From the NCBI GenBank assembly GCA_903838565.1, contig CAILZB010000060.1, positions 62,001-126,000 of the forward strand: DNA of 64,000 bases, in the 5' to 3' direction. The DNA comes from an uncultured beta proteobacterium. Lineage in GTDB: Bacteria; Pseudomonadota; Gammaproteobacteria; Burkholderiales; Burkholderiaceae_C. The position numbers were made by a program, and so were the translations under genes. The notes beneath the pieces are model-generated. The model was not told where the DNA came from and ran no database searches. It saw nothing but the letters and a program-made list of their open reading frames with translations. Below, piece by piece: positions 1 through 7,872 of the stretch (position 1 is the first letter of the stretch; each line of letters begins with the position of its first letter).

Positions 1-2776
1 CATCCAGGATGGGACTGACCGCGCCGAAGGCTTTCTGGTGGCAGTGGCCATGCAGCAGGATCGGTTTGCCGGCTGGCTTGAGCTGGAGTGCGAAGCGGCC
101 GACCTTGACTTCGCGTGCGATGAACTCTTCGAACATCAGCGCCTGGCGCGACACGACCACGGCCTTCTCGCCCAGTCCCATGACCAGCGTCTCGTCGCGC
201 AGCGTCAACAGGCACGAGGGTTCCAGGCCGACGATCGCCACCCCGGCCTGGGCCAGCGGCAACAAAGCGTCGATCAGGGCGCTGGCGCGCGCCTTGGCTT
301 CACCCACCATGCCCGCGGCCAGATAGCTGCGACCACAGCAGTGGTGGCCACCGCCTGGCTTGCTCACGCAGTGCACGGCGTAGCCAGCAGCCTGCAGCAC
401 CCGCGCAGCAGCGCGGGCGTTCTCGGTCTCGAATGTGCCGTTGAAGGTGTCAACAAAAAGTACGGCGGCCTTGCCCGTTGCCGCGGCCGCCGCGATGGCT
501 TCTTCGCGTGTCGCCAGCGCCGTCGCCAGCGCCGTCACCTGAGGTGCGCGCCAGAAGGTGTCGGCGCGCCATTTCGGCAGCGAGCGCCGCGCCGAAAAGC
601 CCAGCAATTTTTCGCTCAACCAGGCGGCTGCGGGCAGGCGGTCGCGCAGGTTCAGCAGCCAGGAAAAATGGCTCGCGGCGTGCGCGTAGGCCGGCAGGCA
701 GCCGACGATGCGGTCCTTCAGGCTGTGACCGTGCCTGGCCTTGTAGTGCGCCAGGAACTCGATCTTCATCTTCGCCATGTCCACGCCGGTCGGGCAGTCG
801 CGCTTGCAGCCCTTGCAGCTCACGCACAGGTCCATGGTCTGCGCCATGGCGTCACTGGTGAACGCGTCGGGACCGAGCTGGCCGGAGAGCGCCAGGCGCA
901 GCGTGTTGGCCCGTCCCCGCGTCAGGTGCTGTTCGTCGCGCGTCACGCGGTAGCTCGGGCACATGGTGCCGGCATCGAATTGGCGGCAGTGCCCGTTGTT
1001 GTTGCACATCTCCACCGCCATCGCCAGGCCGCCCGTGGTGTCGCCACCACTGCCGGGCACGCTCGTGACCTCGGTCACCGCATCGGCCTGCACATTCCAG
1101 GCAGACCAGTCGAGCACGGGCGTCAACGCAATGCGCCGGTAGGGTTGGGGCGCGTTGGCCGGAGCGAAGCGCAACAGGCTGACGTCATCCATCTTCGGCG
1201 GGTCGATGATGCGGCCCGGGTTGAACAGGCCGATCGGGTCGAGCTTGTGCTTGATGGAGCGCAGTGCCTGGTTGATCGTGGGGCCGAACTGCCATTCAAT
1301 CCATTCGCCGCGGCACAGGCCGTCGCCGTGTTCGCCGCTGTAGGCGCCCTTGAATTGGCGCACCAGGGCCGAGGCTTCCTCGGCGATGGCGCGCATCTTC
1401 GCGGCGCCATCCAGCCGCAGGTCCAGGATGGGGCGCACGTGCAGCGTGCCCACCGAGGCGTGGGCGTACCAGGTGCCGCGCGTGCCGTGGCGCGCGAACA
1501 CCTCGGTCAGCGCAGCGGTGTACTCGGCCAGCCGGTCCAGCGGCACGGCGCAGTCTTCGATGAAGCTCACGGGTTTGCCGTCGCCCTTCAGGCTCATCAT
1601 GATGTTGAGGCCCGCCTTGCGTACTTCCCACAGCGCCTTTTGCGCCGCGTCCTCGCGCAGCTGCACCACGCTGCCGGGCAGGCCCAGGTCGCCCATGAGT
1701 TCGTCCAGGCTTTTTAGCTTGGGCAGCAGGTCGCCCTTGTCGGCGCCAGAAAACTCCACCAACAGGATGGCTGCGGGGCGGCCGATCAGCGCCGTCTCCA
1801 TGGTGGGGCGGAAAGCCGGATTGGCCAGCGCCAATTCGACCATGGTGCGATCGACCAGTTCCACCGCCGTGGGCCCGAGCTTGACGATGTATTGGGCCGC
1901 GTCCATGGCGGCAGCGAAGCTGGTGAAGTTCACCACGCCCAGCAGCTTGGCGCGCGGCAGTTCGGCGAGTTGCAGCGTCAGGCTGCGTGTGTAGGCCAGC
2001 GTGCCCTCCGAGCCGATCAGCAGGTGCGCCAGATTCACGCTGCCGTCTGTGGTGTAGGATTTCTCGCTCTGGTTGTCGAAGATGTCCAGGTTGTAGCCGG
2101 CCACGCGCCGCATCACCTTGGGCCATCGCTCCACGATCTCGGCGCGGTGCTGCCAGGCCAGCTCGCGCACATGCTGCGCGATGTCGGCGCCGCGCCCAGT
2201 GAGCGTGGCCACGGGGCCGAAATCGACCATGGCGCCGTCCGAGAGCCAGGCGCTGGCGCCGAGCACGTTGTGCACCATGTTGCCATAGGCGATGGAGCGC
2301 GAACCGCAGGAGTTGTTGCCCGCCATGCCGCCCAGCGTGGCCTGCGCGGCGGTGGAAACGTCCACCGGATACCACAGGCCGTGGGGCTTGAGTCGGGCGT
2401 TGAGGTGATCGAGCACCAGGCCCGGTTCGACCGTGGCCGTGCGGGCTTCGACATTGAGATCGAGCACTTTGCGCATGTGCTTGGAGCCGTCGATCACGAG
2501 AGAGGCGCCCGTGGTCTGGCCGCACTGGCTGGTACCGCCACCACGGGGCAGCACCGGCACCTTCAATTCACGGGCGATTGCAAGGGCGGTTGTGATGTCG
2601 CGTTCACAGGTCGGCACCAGTACACCCACCGGCATGATCTGGTAAATCGACGCATCGGTCGCATAGCGCCCGCGCGAGCCTGCGTCGAACAGCACCTCGC
2701 CTTCGGTCTCGCCTCGCAGCCGGCGTTCAAGCGCCTGGCTGGTGTCGTTGTGCAGTGGCTTGGGTGCCGGCTCCAT
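1..2776 (-). CDS. FAD-binding and Fe-S-binding 2-hydroxyacid dehydrogenase (YdiJ/GlcD-type), 3' end outside window
   Basis: About 925 codons are visible and the frame is still open at base 1, so the C-terminus is missing. The family (YdiJ-like D-2-hydroxyglutarate, D-lactate or glycolate dehydrogenases) is usually about 1000 residues. The N-terminal half is an FAD_binding_4/FAD-oxidase C domain with the PCMH signature (VLPRGGGTSQCGQTTG, then GGMAGNNSCGSRS). The C-terminal half carries a 4Fe-4S motif (CVSCKGCKRDCPTG) and CCG-type motifs (HHCCGRS, HGHCHQKA). Such proteins oxidise a D-2-hydroxyacid at the inner membrane face and pass electrons to quinone. ATG at 2776 has a purine-rich stretch (AAAAGAGA) upstream. 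It lies 12 bp downstream of the GntR gene, same strand, so the two are probably cotranscribed. The glyoxylate/glycerate neighbours suggest a C2-C3 hydroxyacid substrate, but this is inference. Confidence 0.85.
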   Translation of the reverse strand, partial: MEPAPKPLHNDTSQALERRLRGETEGEVLFDAGSRGRYATDASIYQIMPVGVLVPTCERDITTALAIARELKVPVLPRGGGTSQCGQTTGASLVIDGSKHMRKVLDLNVEARTATVEPGLVLDHLNARLKPHGLWYPVDVSTAAQATLGGMAGNNSCGSRSIAYGNMVHNVLGASAWLSDGAMVDFGPVATLTGRGADIAQHVRELAWQHRAEIVERWPKVMRRVAGYNLDIFDNQSEKSYTTDGSVNLAHLLIGSEGTLAYTRSLTLQLAELPRAKLLGVVNFTSFAAAMDAAQYIVKLGPTAVELVDRTMVELALANPAFRPTMETALIGRPAAILLVEFSGADKGDLLPKLKSLDELMGDLGLPGSVVQLREDAAQKALWEVRKAGLNIMMSLKGDGKPVSFIEDCAVPLDRLAEYTAALTEVFARHGTRGTWYAHASVGTLHVRPILDLRLDGAAKMRAIAEEASALVRQFKGAYSGEHGDGLCRGEWIEWQFGPTINQALRSIKHKLDPIGLFNPGRIIDPPKMDDVSLLRFAPANAPQPYRRIALTPVLDWSAWNVQADAVTEVTSVPGSGGDTTGGLAMAVEMCNNNGHCRQFDAGTMCPSYRVTRDEQHLTRGRANTLRLALSGQLGPDAFTSDAMAQTMDLCVSCKGCKRDCPTGVDMAKMKIEFLAHYKARHGHSLKDRIVGCLPAYAHAASHFSWLLNLRDRLPAAAWLSEKLLGFSARRSLPKWRADTFWRAPQVTALATALATREEAIAAAAATGKAAVLFVDTFNGTFETENARAAARVLQAAGYAVHCVSKPGGGHHCCGRSYLAAGMVGEAKARASALIDALLPLAQAGVAIVGLEPSCLLTLRDETLVMGLGEKAVVVSRQALMFEEFIAREVKVGRFALQLKPAGKPILLHGHCHQKAFGAVSPILD

Positions 2777-2788
2777 GCGGGTCTCTTT

Positions 2789-3478
2789 TCATTCGGGTGC
2801 GCTTTGCACCTGAAGCTCGCCGGCATGCAGTTGTTCCATCACCGCCGTGCGTTTGTTCACCAGGTGTTGCACCAGCAGTTTGCGCATGGCGGCGCCATCG
2901 TGCCTGCCCAGTGCCTGCACCATCTGCTCGTGCTCCTGCATCGCGTGCTTCCACTTGGCCTCGTTCAGGTTGGTGCGAAAGCGCAGCGACTGCACGCGGG
3001 CGTTGATGCTCTGATAGGTGCGCGTCAGCACCGGGTTCTTGGCGGCCTGATTGATGGCGGCGTGGACAGCGGAGTTCAGTCGGTAGTAGTTGGACAGGTC
3101 GCGCCGGGTGAAAGCGGCGAGCATTTCGAAGTGCATGGCGCTGATTTCGGCCAACTCGGCATCGGTGATGCGCTGCGCTGCGAGCTCGCCCGACATCGCT
3201 TCCAGTCCGGCCAGCACTTCAAAGGTATTGAGGATGTCGGCCTCGGTCAGCTTGACCGCAACGGCGCCGCGGTTCGGCAGCAGATCCACCAGACCTTCGG
3301 CTGCTATCAGCTTGATCGCCTCACGCAAGGGCGTGCGCGAGACCTGCAGCAGGGCCGTCAGCTCGCGCTCGTTGAGCTTGGCGCCCGGCGCAATCCGGCC
3401 CTCGATCAGCAAGGTTCGCAGGCGCACGGCCACCTGGTCATGCAGGGACAGGCGCGAAATCTCAGGAAGGTCGGTCAT
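2789..3478 (-). CDS. GntR family transcriptional regulator, FadR/FCD subfamily
   Basis: This 229-residue protein has a winged helix-turn-helix at about residues 15-75, with the GntR recognition pattern VSRTPLREAIKLIAAEGLV. An all-helical FCD ligand domain follows at about 80-215. FCD domains bind small organic acids, often through a metal; the usual Asp of the D-x3-H motif appears as Asn here (NSAVH). It heads a minus-strand pair with the hydroxyacid dehydrogenase and is divergent from the aminotransferase operon. The 187-bp divergent spacer holds two copies of TTTTGAATGCAAAA, one near each gene, so it probably controls both directions and itself. The ligand is unknown; glyoxylate, glycerate or hydroxypyruvate are guesses from context. 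Confidence 0.88.
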   Translation of the reverse strand: MTDLPEISRLSLHDQVAVRLRTLLIEGRIAPGAKLNERELTALLQVSRTPLREAIKLIAAEGLVDLLPNRGAVAVKLTEADILNTFEVLAGLEAMSGELAAQRITDAELAEISAMHFEMLAAFTRRDLSNYYRLNSAVHAAINQAAKNPVLTRTYQSINARVQSLRFRTNLNEAKWKHAMQEHEQMVQALGRHDGAAMRKLLVQHLVNKRTAVMEQLHAGELQVQSAPE

Positions 3479-3496
3479 CGCTCTCTCGGGCTAACT

Positions 3497-3510
3497 TTTT
3501 GAATGCAAAA
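3497..3510. promoter_or_regulatory. Putative GntR operator, copy 1
   Basis: The 14-bp sequence TTTTGAATGCAAAA is an inverted repeat with 5-bp perfect arms (TTTTG/CAAAA) around a 4-bp centre. It lies 18 bp upstream of the GntR start codon. FCD-type GntR proteins bind short palindromes of this size. Its assignment to the adjacent regulator is inference. Confidence 0.6.
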
Positions 3511-3626
3511 GTGCTTGCGCGACTTCAAGCCGACCCATCGGACTTGCTTCGCACTGTTGAATTCTAGTTGCCAACTGGGGTTTCGCGAGTCTTGATGATT
3601 AGGGTAAACGAGTATCGAATAATGTC

Positions 3627-3640
3627 TTTTGAATGCAAAA
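3627..3640. promoter_or_regulatory. Putative GntR operator, copy 2
   Basis: This is an exact copy of the 14-bp palindrome at 3497, 130 bp away. It ends 25 bp before the preferred start codon of the aminotransferase, a position where binding would occlude RNA polymerase. The extended reading frame of the aminotransferase begins inside this palindrome, which argues against that upstream ATG as the true start. Confidence 0.6.
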
Positions 3641-3665
3641 ATCCGTGCCAGAAAAGGACGACCTC

Positions 3666-4904
3666 ATGCTGAACCTCGACTTTCACCCCACCGGCAGGCA
3701 CTTCCTGCAAATCCCCGGCCCCAGCCCCGTGCCCGAGCGCGTGCTGCGCGCCATGAGCCTGCCCACCATCGACCACCGCGGACCCGAGTTCGGCGCGCTC
3801 GGGCTGAAGCTCCTGTCCGGCATCCAGACCATCTTCAAGACCCAGCATCCGGTCATGATCTATCCGGCCTCCGGCACCGGCGCCTGGGAAGCGGCGCTGG
3901 TGAACACGCTCAGCCCCGGTGACCACATCGTGATGTTCGAGACCGGGCATTTCGCTTCACTGTGGGCCAAGATGGCCGCGCGCTTGGGACTGAGCACCGA
4001 GTTCCTGGCCGGAGCTGAGAGCGACGAGCAACTGCCCCATGCGCCAAGCTGGCGCCATGGCGTGCAGGCCGATCTGATCGAGGCACGGCTGCGCCAGGAC
4101 AGCCAGCACAGGATCAAGGCCGTGTGCGTGGTGCACAACGAAACCTCCACCGGCGTCACCTCCGACATCCTGGCCGTGCGCCGGGCCATCGACGCGGCCA
4201 AGCATCCCGCGCTGCTGATGGTGGACTCGATCTCGGGCCTGGCCTGCGCCGACTATCGGCACGACGAGTGGGGCGTGGACGTGACCATCAGCGGATCGCA
4301 AAAAGGTTTGATGCTGCCGCCGGGCATCAGCTTCAACGCGCTCTCGCCGCGTGCCATCGACGCCATGAAGAGCGCCAAGCTGCCGCGCGCTTTCTGGGCC
4401 TGGGACGAGATCATAGAGATGAACAAGACCGGTTATTGGCCCTATACGCCCAACACCAATCTGCTCTATGGCTTGTCCGAAGCGCTGGAGATGATCCAGG
4501 CCGAAGGACTGCCACAGGTGTTCGCGCGCCATCAACGCTGGGCCGCGGGCGTGCGCGCCGCCGTCACGGCCTGGGGCTTGCCGATCCAGTGCGCGGATCC
4601 AAAGCTCTATTCACCGGTGCTGACCGGCGTCATCACGCCTGTCGGTGTGGACGCCGACGCCGTGCGCCGACTCATCCACCAGCGCTTTGACATGTCGCTG
4701 GGCACGGGACTGGGCAAGCTCAAGGGCCGCATGTTCCGCATCGGCCACTTGGGCGACAGCAACGACCTGACCCTGCTCGCCACGCTGGCCGGGGTCGAGA
4801 TGGGCCTGAAGCTCTCGGGCGTGAAGCTGGCCGGTAGCGGCCTGCCGGCGGCGATGGATTACTTTTCCAGCCACCCGGCGGCAAGTTTGAAGCAGTCGAG
4901 CTGA
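3666..4904 (+). CDS. sgaA: Serine-glyoxylate / alanine-glyoxylate aminotransferase (class V, PLP)
   Basis: This 412-residue fold-type I aminotransferase would transfer the amino group of L-serine (or alanine) to glyoxylate, giving hydroxypyruvate and glycine. The N-terminus IPGPSPVPERVLRAM is typical of the family. The PLP-binding Asp lies in VDSISG (about 187) and the Schiff-base Lys is about 213 in SGSQKG. I chose ATG 3666 because AAAAGGA sits just upstream; the ATG at 3633 lies in the operator and lacks a ribosome-binding site. It is the first gene of the plus-strand cluster whose later members reduce hydroxypyruvate and phosphorylate glycerate, which supports the serine-glyoxylate assignment over a purely alanine-specific one. 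Confidence 0.88.
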   Translation: MLNLDFHPTGRHFLQIPGPSPVPERVLRAMSLPTIDHRGPEFGALGLKLLSGIQTIFKTQHPVMIYPASGTGAWEAALVNTLSPGDHIVMFETGHFASLWAKMAARLGLSTEFLAGAESDEQLPHAPSWRHGVQADLIEARLRQDSQHRIKAVCVVHNETSTGVTSDILAVRRAIDAAKHPALLMVDSISGLACADYRHDEWGVDVTISGSQKGLMLPPGISFNALSPRAIDAMKSAKLPRAFWAWDEIIEMNKTGYWPYTPNTNLLYGLSEALEMIQAEGLPQVFARHQRWAAGVRAAVTAWGLPIQCADPKLYSPVLTGVITPVGVDADAVRRLIHQRFDMSLGTGLGKLKGRMFRIGHLGDSNDLTLLATLAGVEMGLKLSGVKLAGSGLPAAMDYFSSHPAASLKQSS

Positions 4905-4958
4905 GCGGCACCGCGCCACTCTATTTTTTGCAGCCCTAGGTGCTTTGGAGACCAGACC

Positions 4959-6218
4959 ATGAAAAGAATATTTGGCGCCACCAACGTGGTTCTGATCCTG
5001 CTGTGCCTGATGTACTTCATCACCTACCTGGACCGCGTGAATGTCAGCACGGCGGCGGCCGGATTCGGTCCGGAATTTGGCTTGTCCAAGACCCAGATCG
5101 GCCTGGTCTTTTCCGCCTTCGCCTATCCGTATCTGGTGTTCCAGATCATCGGCGGCTGGGTCAGCGACCGCTTTGGCGCCAGGCGCACGTTGATCGCCTG
5201 CGGCCTGCTGTGGGCAGCTGCCACGGTGCTCACGGGCATGGCGGGCGGGTTGATTTCCATGTTGGTGGCGCGCGTGCTGCTGGGTCTGGGCGAGGGCGCC
5301 ACGTTTCCGGCGGCGACCTCGGCCATGGCGCGCTGGGTGGCAAAAGAGAAGCGCGGCTTTGCGCAGGGCATCACCCACGCTGCGGCGCGCATCGGCAACG
5401 CCGTAGCGCCGCCAGTCATCGTGCTCGTGATGGCCACGCAGGGCTGGCGCGCCTCGTTCTATGTGTGTGCGGCGATCAGCTTCGTCTGGGTCGGTCTTTG
5501 GGCGCTGACCTTCACCGAGCATCCGGAAGACCATCCGCGCATCACGCCCGAGGAAACCGCTGTGCTGCCGGCGCCGAACCGCAAGAGCGTCCAGGTGCCC
5601 TGGGGGCCGCTGTTCAAGCGCATGGCGCCGGTGACGATCGTCTATTTCTGCTACGGCTGGACGCTGTGGCTGTTTCTGAGCTGGATCCCGCAATACTTCC
5701 TGCACAGCTACGACCTGGACCTGAAGAAGTCGGCGATCTTCGCCGCCAGCGTGTTCTTTGCCGGCGTCGTGGGCGACACCCTGGGCGGTATCGTCACCGA
5801 CAAGATTTTCGAGCGCACGGGAAGTCTGAAAACGGCGCGCAGCCTGATGGTGGCGGTGTGCATGGGTCTCACGCTGCTGTCGCTGATACCGCTGACCTTC
5901 ACGCATGACCTGTATGTCTCGCTGGCCTGCCTCTCAGCTGGTTTCTTTTTTGCCGAGATGACGATCGGTCCGATGTGGGCCATTCCCATGGACATTGCGC
6001 CTGAATACTCGGGCACGGCCAGCGGCATGATGAACACCGGCTCCGCGCTGGCGGCGATCCTCTCGCCCGTGGTGTCGGGCATGTTGATCGACCGCTTCGG
6101 CAGTTGGGAGTTGCCCTTCTACGGCAGCATGATCCTGATGGCCGCGGGCGTGTTGCTGGCGTTTCGCATGCGACCCGAAGCGAAGTTCGAGGGCGCTGCG
6201 GCCCGCCACGGCGCATGA
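4959..6218 (+). CDS. MFS transporter, anion:cation symporter (ACS) type
   Basis: This 419-residue carrier shows 12 predicted membrane segments. The ACS-family signature is in the first segments (MYFITYLDRVNVSTAA) and the MFS loop 2-3 motif is GWVSDRFGARR. ACS members import organic anions such as glucarate, tartrate, phthalate or hydroxyacids. It begins 54 bp after the aminotransferase and is in the same putative operon. Given the flanking glyoxylate/glycerate enzymes it probably imports a C3-C6 hydroxy-carboxylate that enters through hydroxypyruvate or tartronate semialdehyde; the substrate itself cannot be read from sequence. Confidence 0.88.
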   Translation: MKRIFGATNVVLILLCLMYFITYLDRVNVSTAAAGFGPEFGLSKTQIGLVFSAFAYPYLVFQIIGGWVSDRFGARRTLIACGLLWAAATVLTGMAGGLISMLVARVLLGLGEGATFPAATSAMARWVAKEKRGFAQGITHAAARIGNAVAPPVIVLVMATQGWRASFYVCAAISFVWVGLWALTFTEHPEDHPRITPEETAVLPAPNRKSVQVPWGPLFKRMAPVTIVYFCYGWTLWLFLSWIPQYFLHSYDLDLKKSAIFAASVFFAGVVGDTLGGIVTDKIFERTGSLKTARSLMVAVCMGLTLLSLIPLTFTHDLYVSLACLSAGFFFAEMTIGPMWAIPMDIAPEYSGTASGMMNTGSALAAILSPVVSGMLIDRFGSWELPFYGSMILMAAGVLLAFRMRPEAKFEGAAARHGA

Positions 6219-6293
6219 ATGGCATCGTCATTCACTCACTGCATAGAAGGAGAGCGGCATCGCATTCAAGCCAGCGCATACCCCCATAAATAC

Positions 6294-6310
6294 GTGACAC
6301 CCGGTGTCAC
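6294..6310. promoter_or_regulatory. 17-bp palindrome upstream of the permease gene
   Basis: GTGACACCCGGTGTCAC has perfect 8-bp arms around one central base. It lies 65 bp before the GTG start of the KdgT-like gene, in a 157-bp spacer. This size and symmetry suit an operator for a dimeric regulator. It does not resemble the two TTTTG/CAAAA palindromes, so a second regulator would be needed. The arms are too close for an RNA hairpin with a normal loop. Confidence 0.4.
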
Positions 6311-6375
6311 ACCTCCATTGACCCGCACGCTGGCGTGACGCGGTCGCAGACAACATTGAATCCAGGAGACATACA

Positions 6376-7365
6376 GTGAAAATTTTGCAATCAATCAACA
6401 AGGTTCCCGGAGGCCTGATGGTCGTGCCGCTGTTCATCGGCATGCTGCTCAACACCTTCGCTCCCAACGCACTCAAGATCGGCGGTTTCACGCAGGCGCT
6501 CACCAACGCCGGTTACCCGACATTTCTGGCGATGTACCTGTTCACGGTCGGCACCAAGATGACCTTGCGTGCGGCGCCGGCGATGCTCACGCGCGGCTTC
6601 GGCATCATGGGTGCGAAGGTCGGCGTCGCCGTGCTGCTGGCACTGGCTGTTGCCCACTTCTTCAACGGCGATCTTTTCGGTCTGACCACGCTGGCCGTGC
6701 TGGCCGCGATGAACGACACCAACGGCGGCATGTTCATGGCCCTGACCAGCACCTTCGGCAGCAAGGAAGACGCCGGAACGTATGTGCCGCAGAGCATCGA
6801 GACCGGTCCGTTCCTGACCATGCTGGTGCTGGTTGGCGCAGGGTTGGCGGTGATCCCCTGGCTCACGATGGTGTCGGTGATTGCCCCCATTTTTGCCGGC
6901 GCCCTGCTGGGCAATCTGGATGAAGACTTGCGCGAGTTCTTCGGCAAGCATGAACCCATCATCGTGCCTTTCATGGCGTTCACGCTGGGTCAGGGCATCA
7001 ACCTGAAGGCGGTCACGACCGCAGGTCTGCCCGGCATTGCGCTGGGCCTTTCGGTGCTCGTGATCACCGGCCTGGTCTGCATCGTGGCCGACCGGCTGCT
7101 GGGCGGTTCGGGCGTGGCCGGTGCAGCGGCTTCGAGCACTGCCGGCAACGCGGCCGGCACGCCGCAGGCCGTGGCGCTGGCCGATCCTTCCTTCGCTGCG
7201 ATTGCACCGATGGCGACGGTGCAGGTTGCCGCGTCGGTGATCGTGACCGCGCTGCTCACGCCCCTACTCACGGCCTACATGTACCGTCGCACCAAGAAGG
7301 AGGCGCTGGCGGCAGCGCCTAGCGCGAACCCTCTGGATCAGTCGCAAGCGCTTGTGCGGCCATAA
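6376..7365 (+). CDS. kdgT: 2-keto-3-deoxygluconate permease family transporter (KdgT)
   Basis: This 329-residue hydrophobic protein belongs to the KDGT family of proton symporters. Family features visible are the start (IPG-like segment KVPGGLMVVPLFIGMLLNTF), FTVGTKMTLR, AAMNDTNGGMFMAL and the C-terminal repeat. About ten membrane segments are expected. The start is GTG 6376, supported by CCAGGAGAC upstream. An Ala/Ser/Gly-rich loop (about residues 250-275) precedes the last two segments. KdgT of enterobacteria imports 2-keto-3-deoxygluconate. No KDG kinase or aldolase is present here, so a smaller oxo- or hydroxyacid may be the substrate; this is inference. Confidence 0.85.
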   Translation: MKILQSINKVPGGLMVVPLFIGMLLNTFAPNALKIGGFTQALTNAGYPTFLAMYLFTVGTKMTLRAAPAMLTRGFGIMGAKVGVAVLLALAVAHFFNGDLFGLTTLAVLAAMNDTNGGMFMALTSTFGSKEDAGTYVPQSIETGPFLTMLVLVGAGLAVIPWLTMVSVIAPIFAGALLGNLDEDLREFFGKHEPIIVPFMAFTLGQGINLKAVTTAGLPGIALGLSVLVITGLVCIVADRLLGGSGVAGAAASSTAGNAAGTPQAVALADPSFAAIAPMATVQVAASVIVTALLTPLLTAYMYRRTKKEALAAAPSANPLDQSQALVRP

Positions 7366-7366
7366 A

Positions 7367-7783
7367 GTGGCTCAAGTCTTGTCACTGGATTTGAAGTTGA
7401 CGCAGGGCCTGCTCGATCACGCGATCGGGCAGGCGCGGCAGAAGTTCGACAAGCCCGCGTGCGTCGCGGTATGCGACGCACACGGATTTTTGCTCGGCTT
7501 TTTTCGCGCCGACGGCGCGCCGGTGCGCAGCATTGCCCTGGCGCAGCAAAAGGCCTACACCTCGACCCGCATGGGCTCGAGTACCACGGCATTTCTGGCG
7601 CGACTGCGCAGCGAAGATATTCCCATCGGCTACTTCTGCGATCCCTTGCTGACGGCCTTGCCTGGCGGCGCATTGCTGGTCGATGCCGCCGGTCGCGTCA
7701 TCGGCGGTATCGGCGTCAGCGGCCTGTCACCGGCCCAAGACCAGGAGATCGCCGACGCCGGCGCAGGCTTCATCACCCCATAG
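7367..7783 (+). CDS. GlcG/HbpS family protein (DUF336)
   Basis: This protein of about 138 residues belongs to the GlcG/HbpS family (domain of the haem-degrading/haem-binding HbpS and of GlcG from glycolate operons). Typical pieces are ACVAVCDAHGFLLGFFRADGA, SIALAQQKAYT and GGALLVDAAGRVIGGIGVSG. The GTG start at 7367 is one base past the stop of the permease gene; an in-frame TTG at 7352 would overlap it. GlcG proteins recur in glycolate, glyoxylate and dihydroxy-acid gene clusters, but their role is not settled. No signal peptide is evident. Confidence 0.8.
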   Translation: MAQVLSLDLKLTQGLLDHAIGQARQKFDKPACVAVCDAHGFLLGFFRADGAPVRSIALAQQKAYTSTRMGSSTTAFLARLRSEDIPIGYFCDPLLTALPGGALLVDAAGRVIGGIGVSGLSPAQDQEIADAGAGFITP

Positions 7784-7821
7784 CACGGGACGGGGCGCTG
7801 AGGTCGGCGCTTCCATCTTTC

Positions 7822-7844
7822 GCCTGCGCCGCTTGGGCGCAGGC
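7822..7844 (+). terminator. Stem-loop followed by T-rich tract
   Basis: GCCTGCGCC and GGCGCAGGC form a 9-bp GC-rich stem with a 5-base loop. A pyrimidine-rich tract (ATTTCTCTTTCTC) follows directly. It lies 38 bp past the stop of the GlcG-like gene and 28 bp before the reductase start, so it could be a full or partial intrinsic terminator dividing the cluster. The T-tract is interrupted by C, so termination may be incomplete. Confidence 0.5.
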
Positions 7845-7872
7845 ATTTCTCTTTCTCTCCAGGAATTTCACC

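Noticed and set aside
38-1717. Long plus-strand open frames over the first 3.5 kb
   Set aside because: They are antisense shadows of the FAD/Fe-S dehydrogenase and the GntR gene. Their translations are Arg/His/Ala-rich without domains, while the minus frame gives clear motifs.
3633-3665. Upstream ATG start for the aminotransferase
   Set aside because: It lies inside the palindromic operator and lacks a ribosome-binding site, whereas ATG 3666 has one and gives the family N-terminus.
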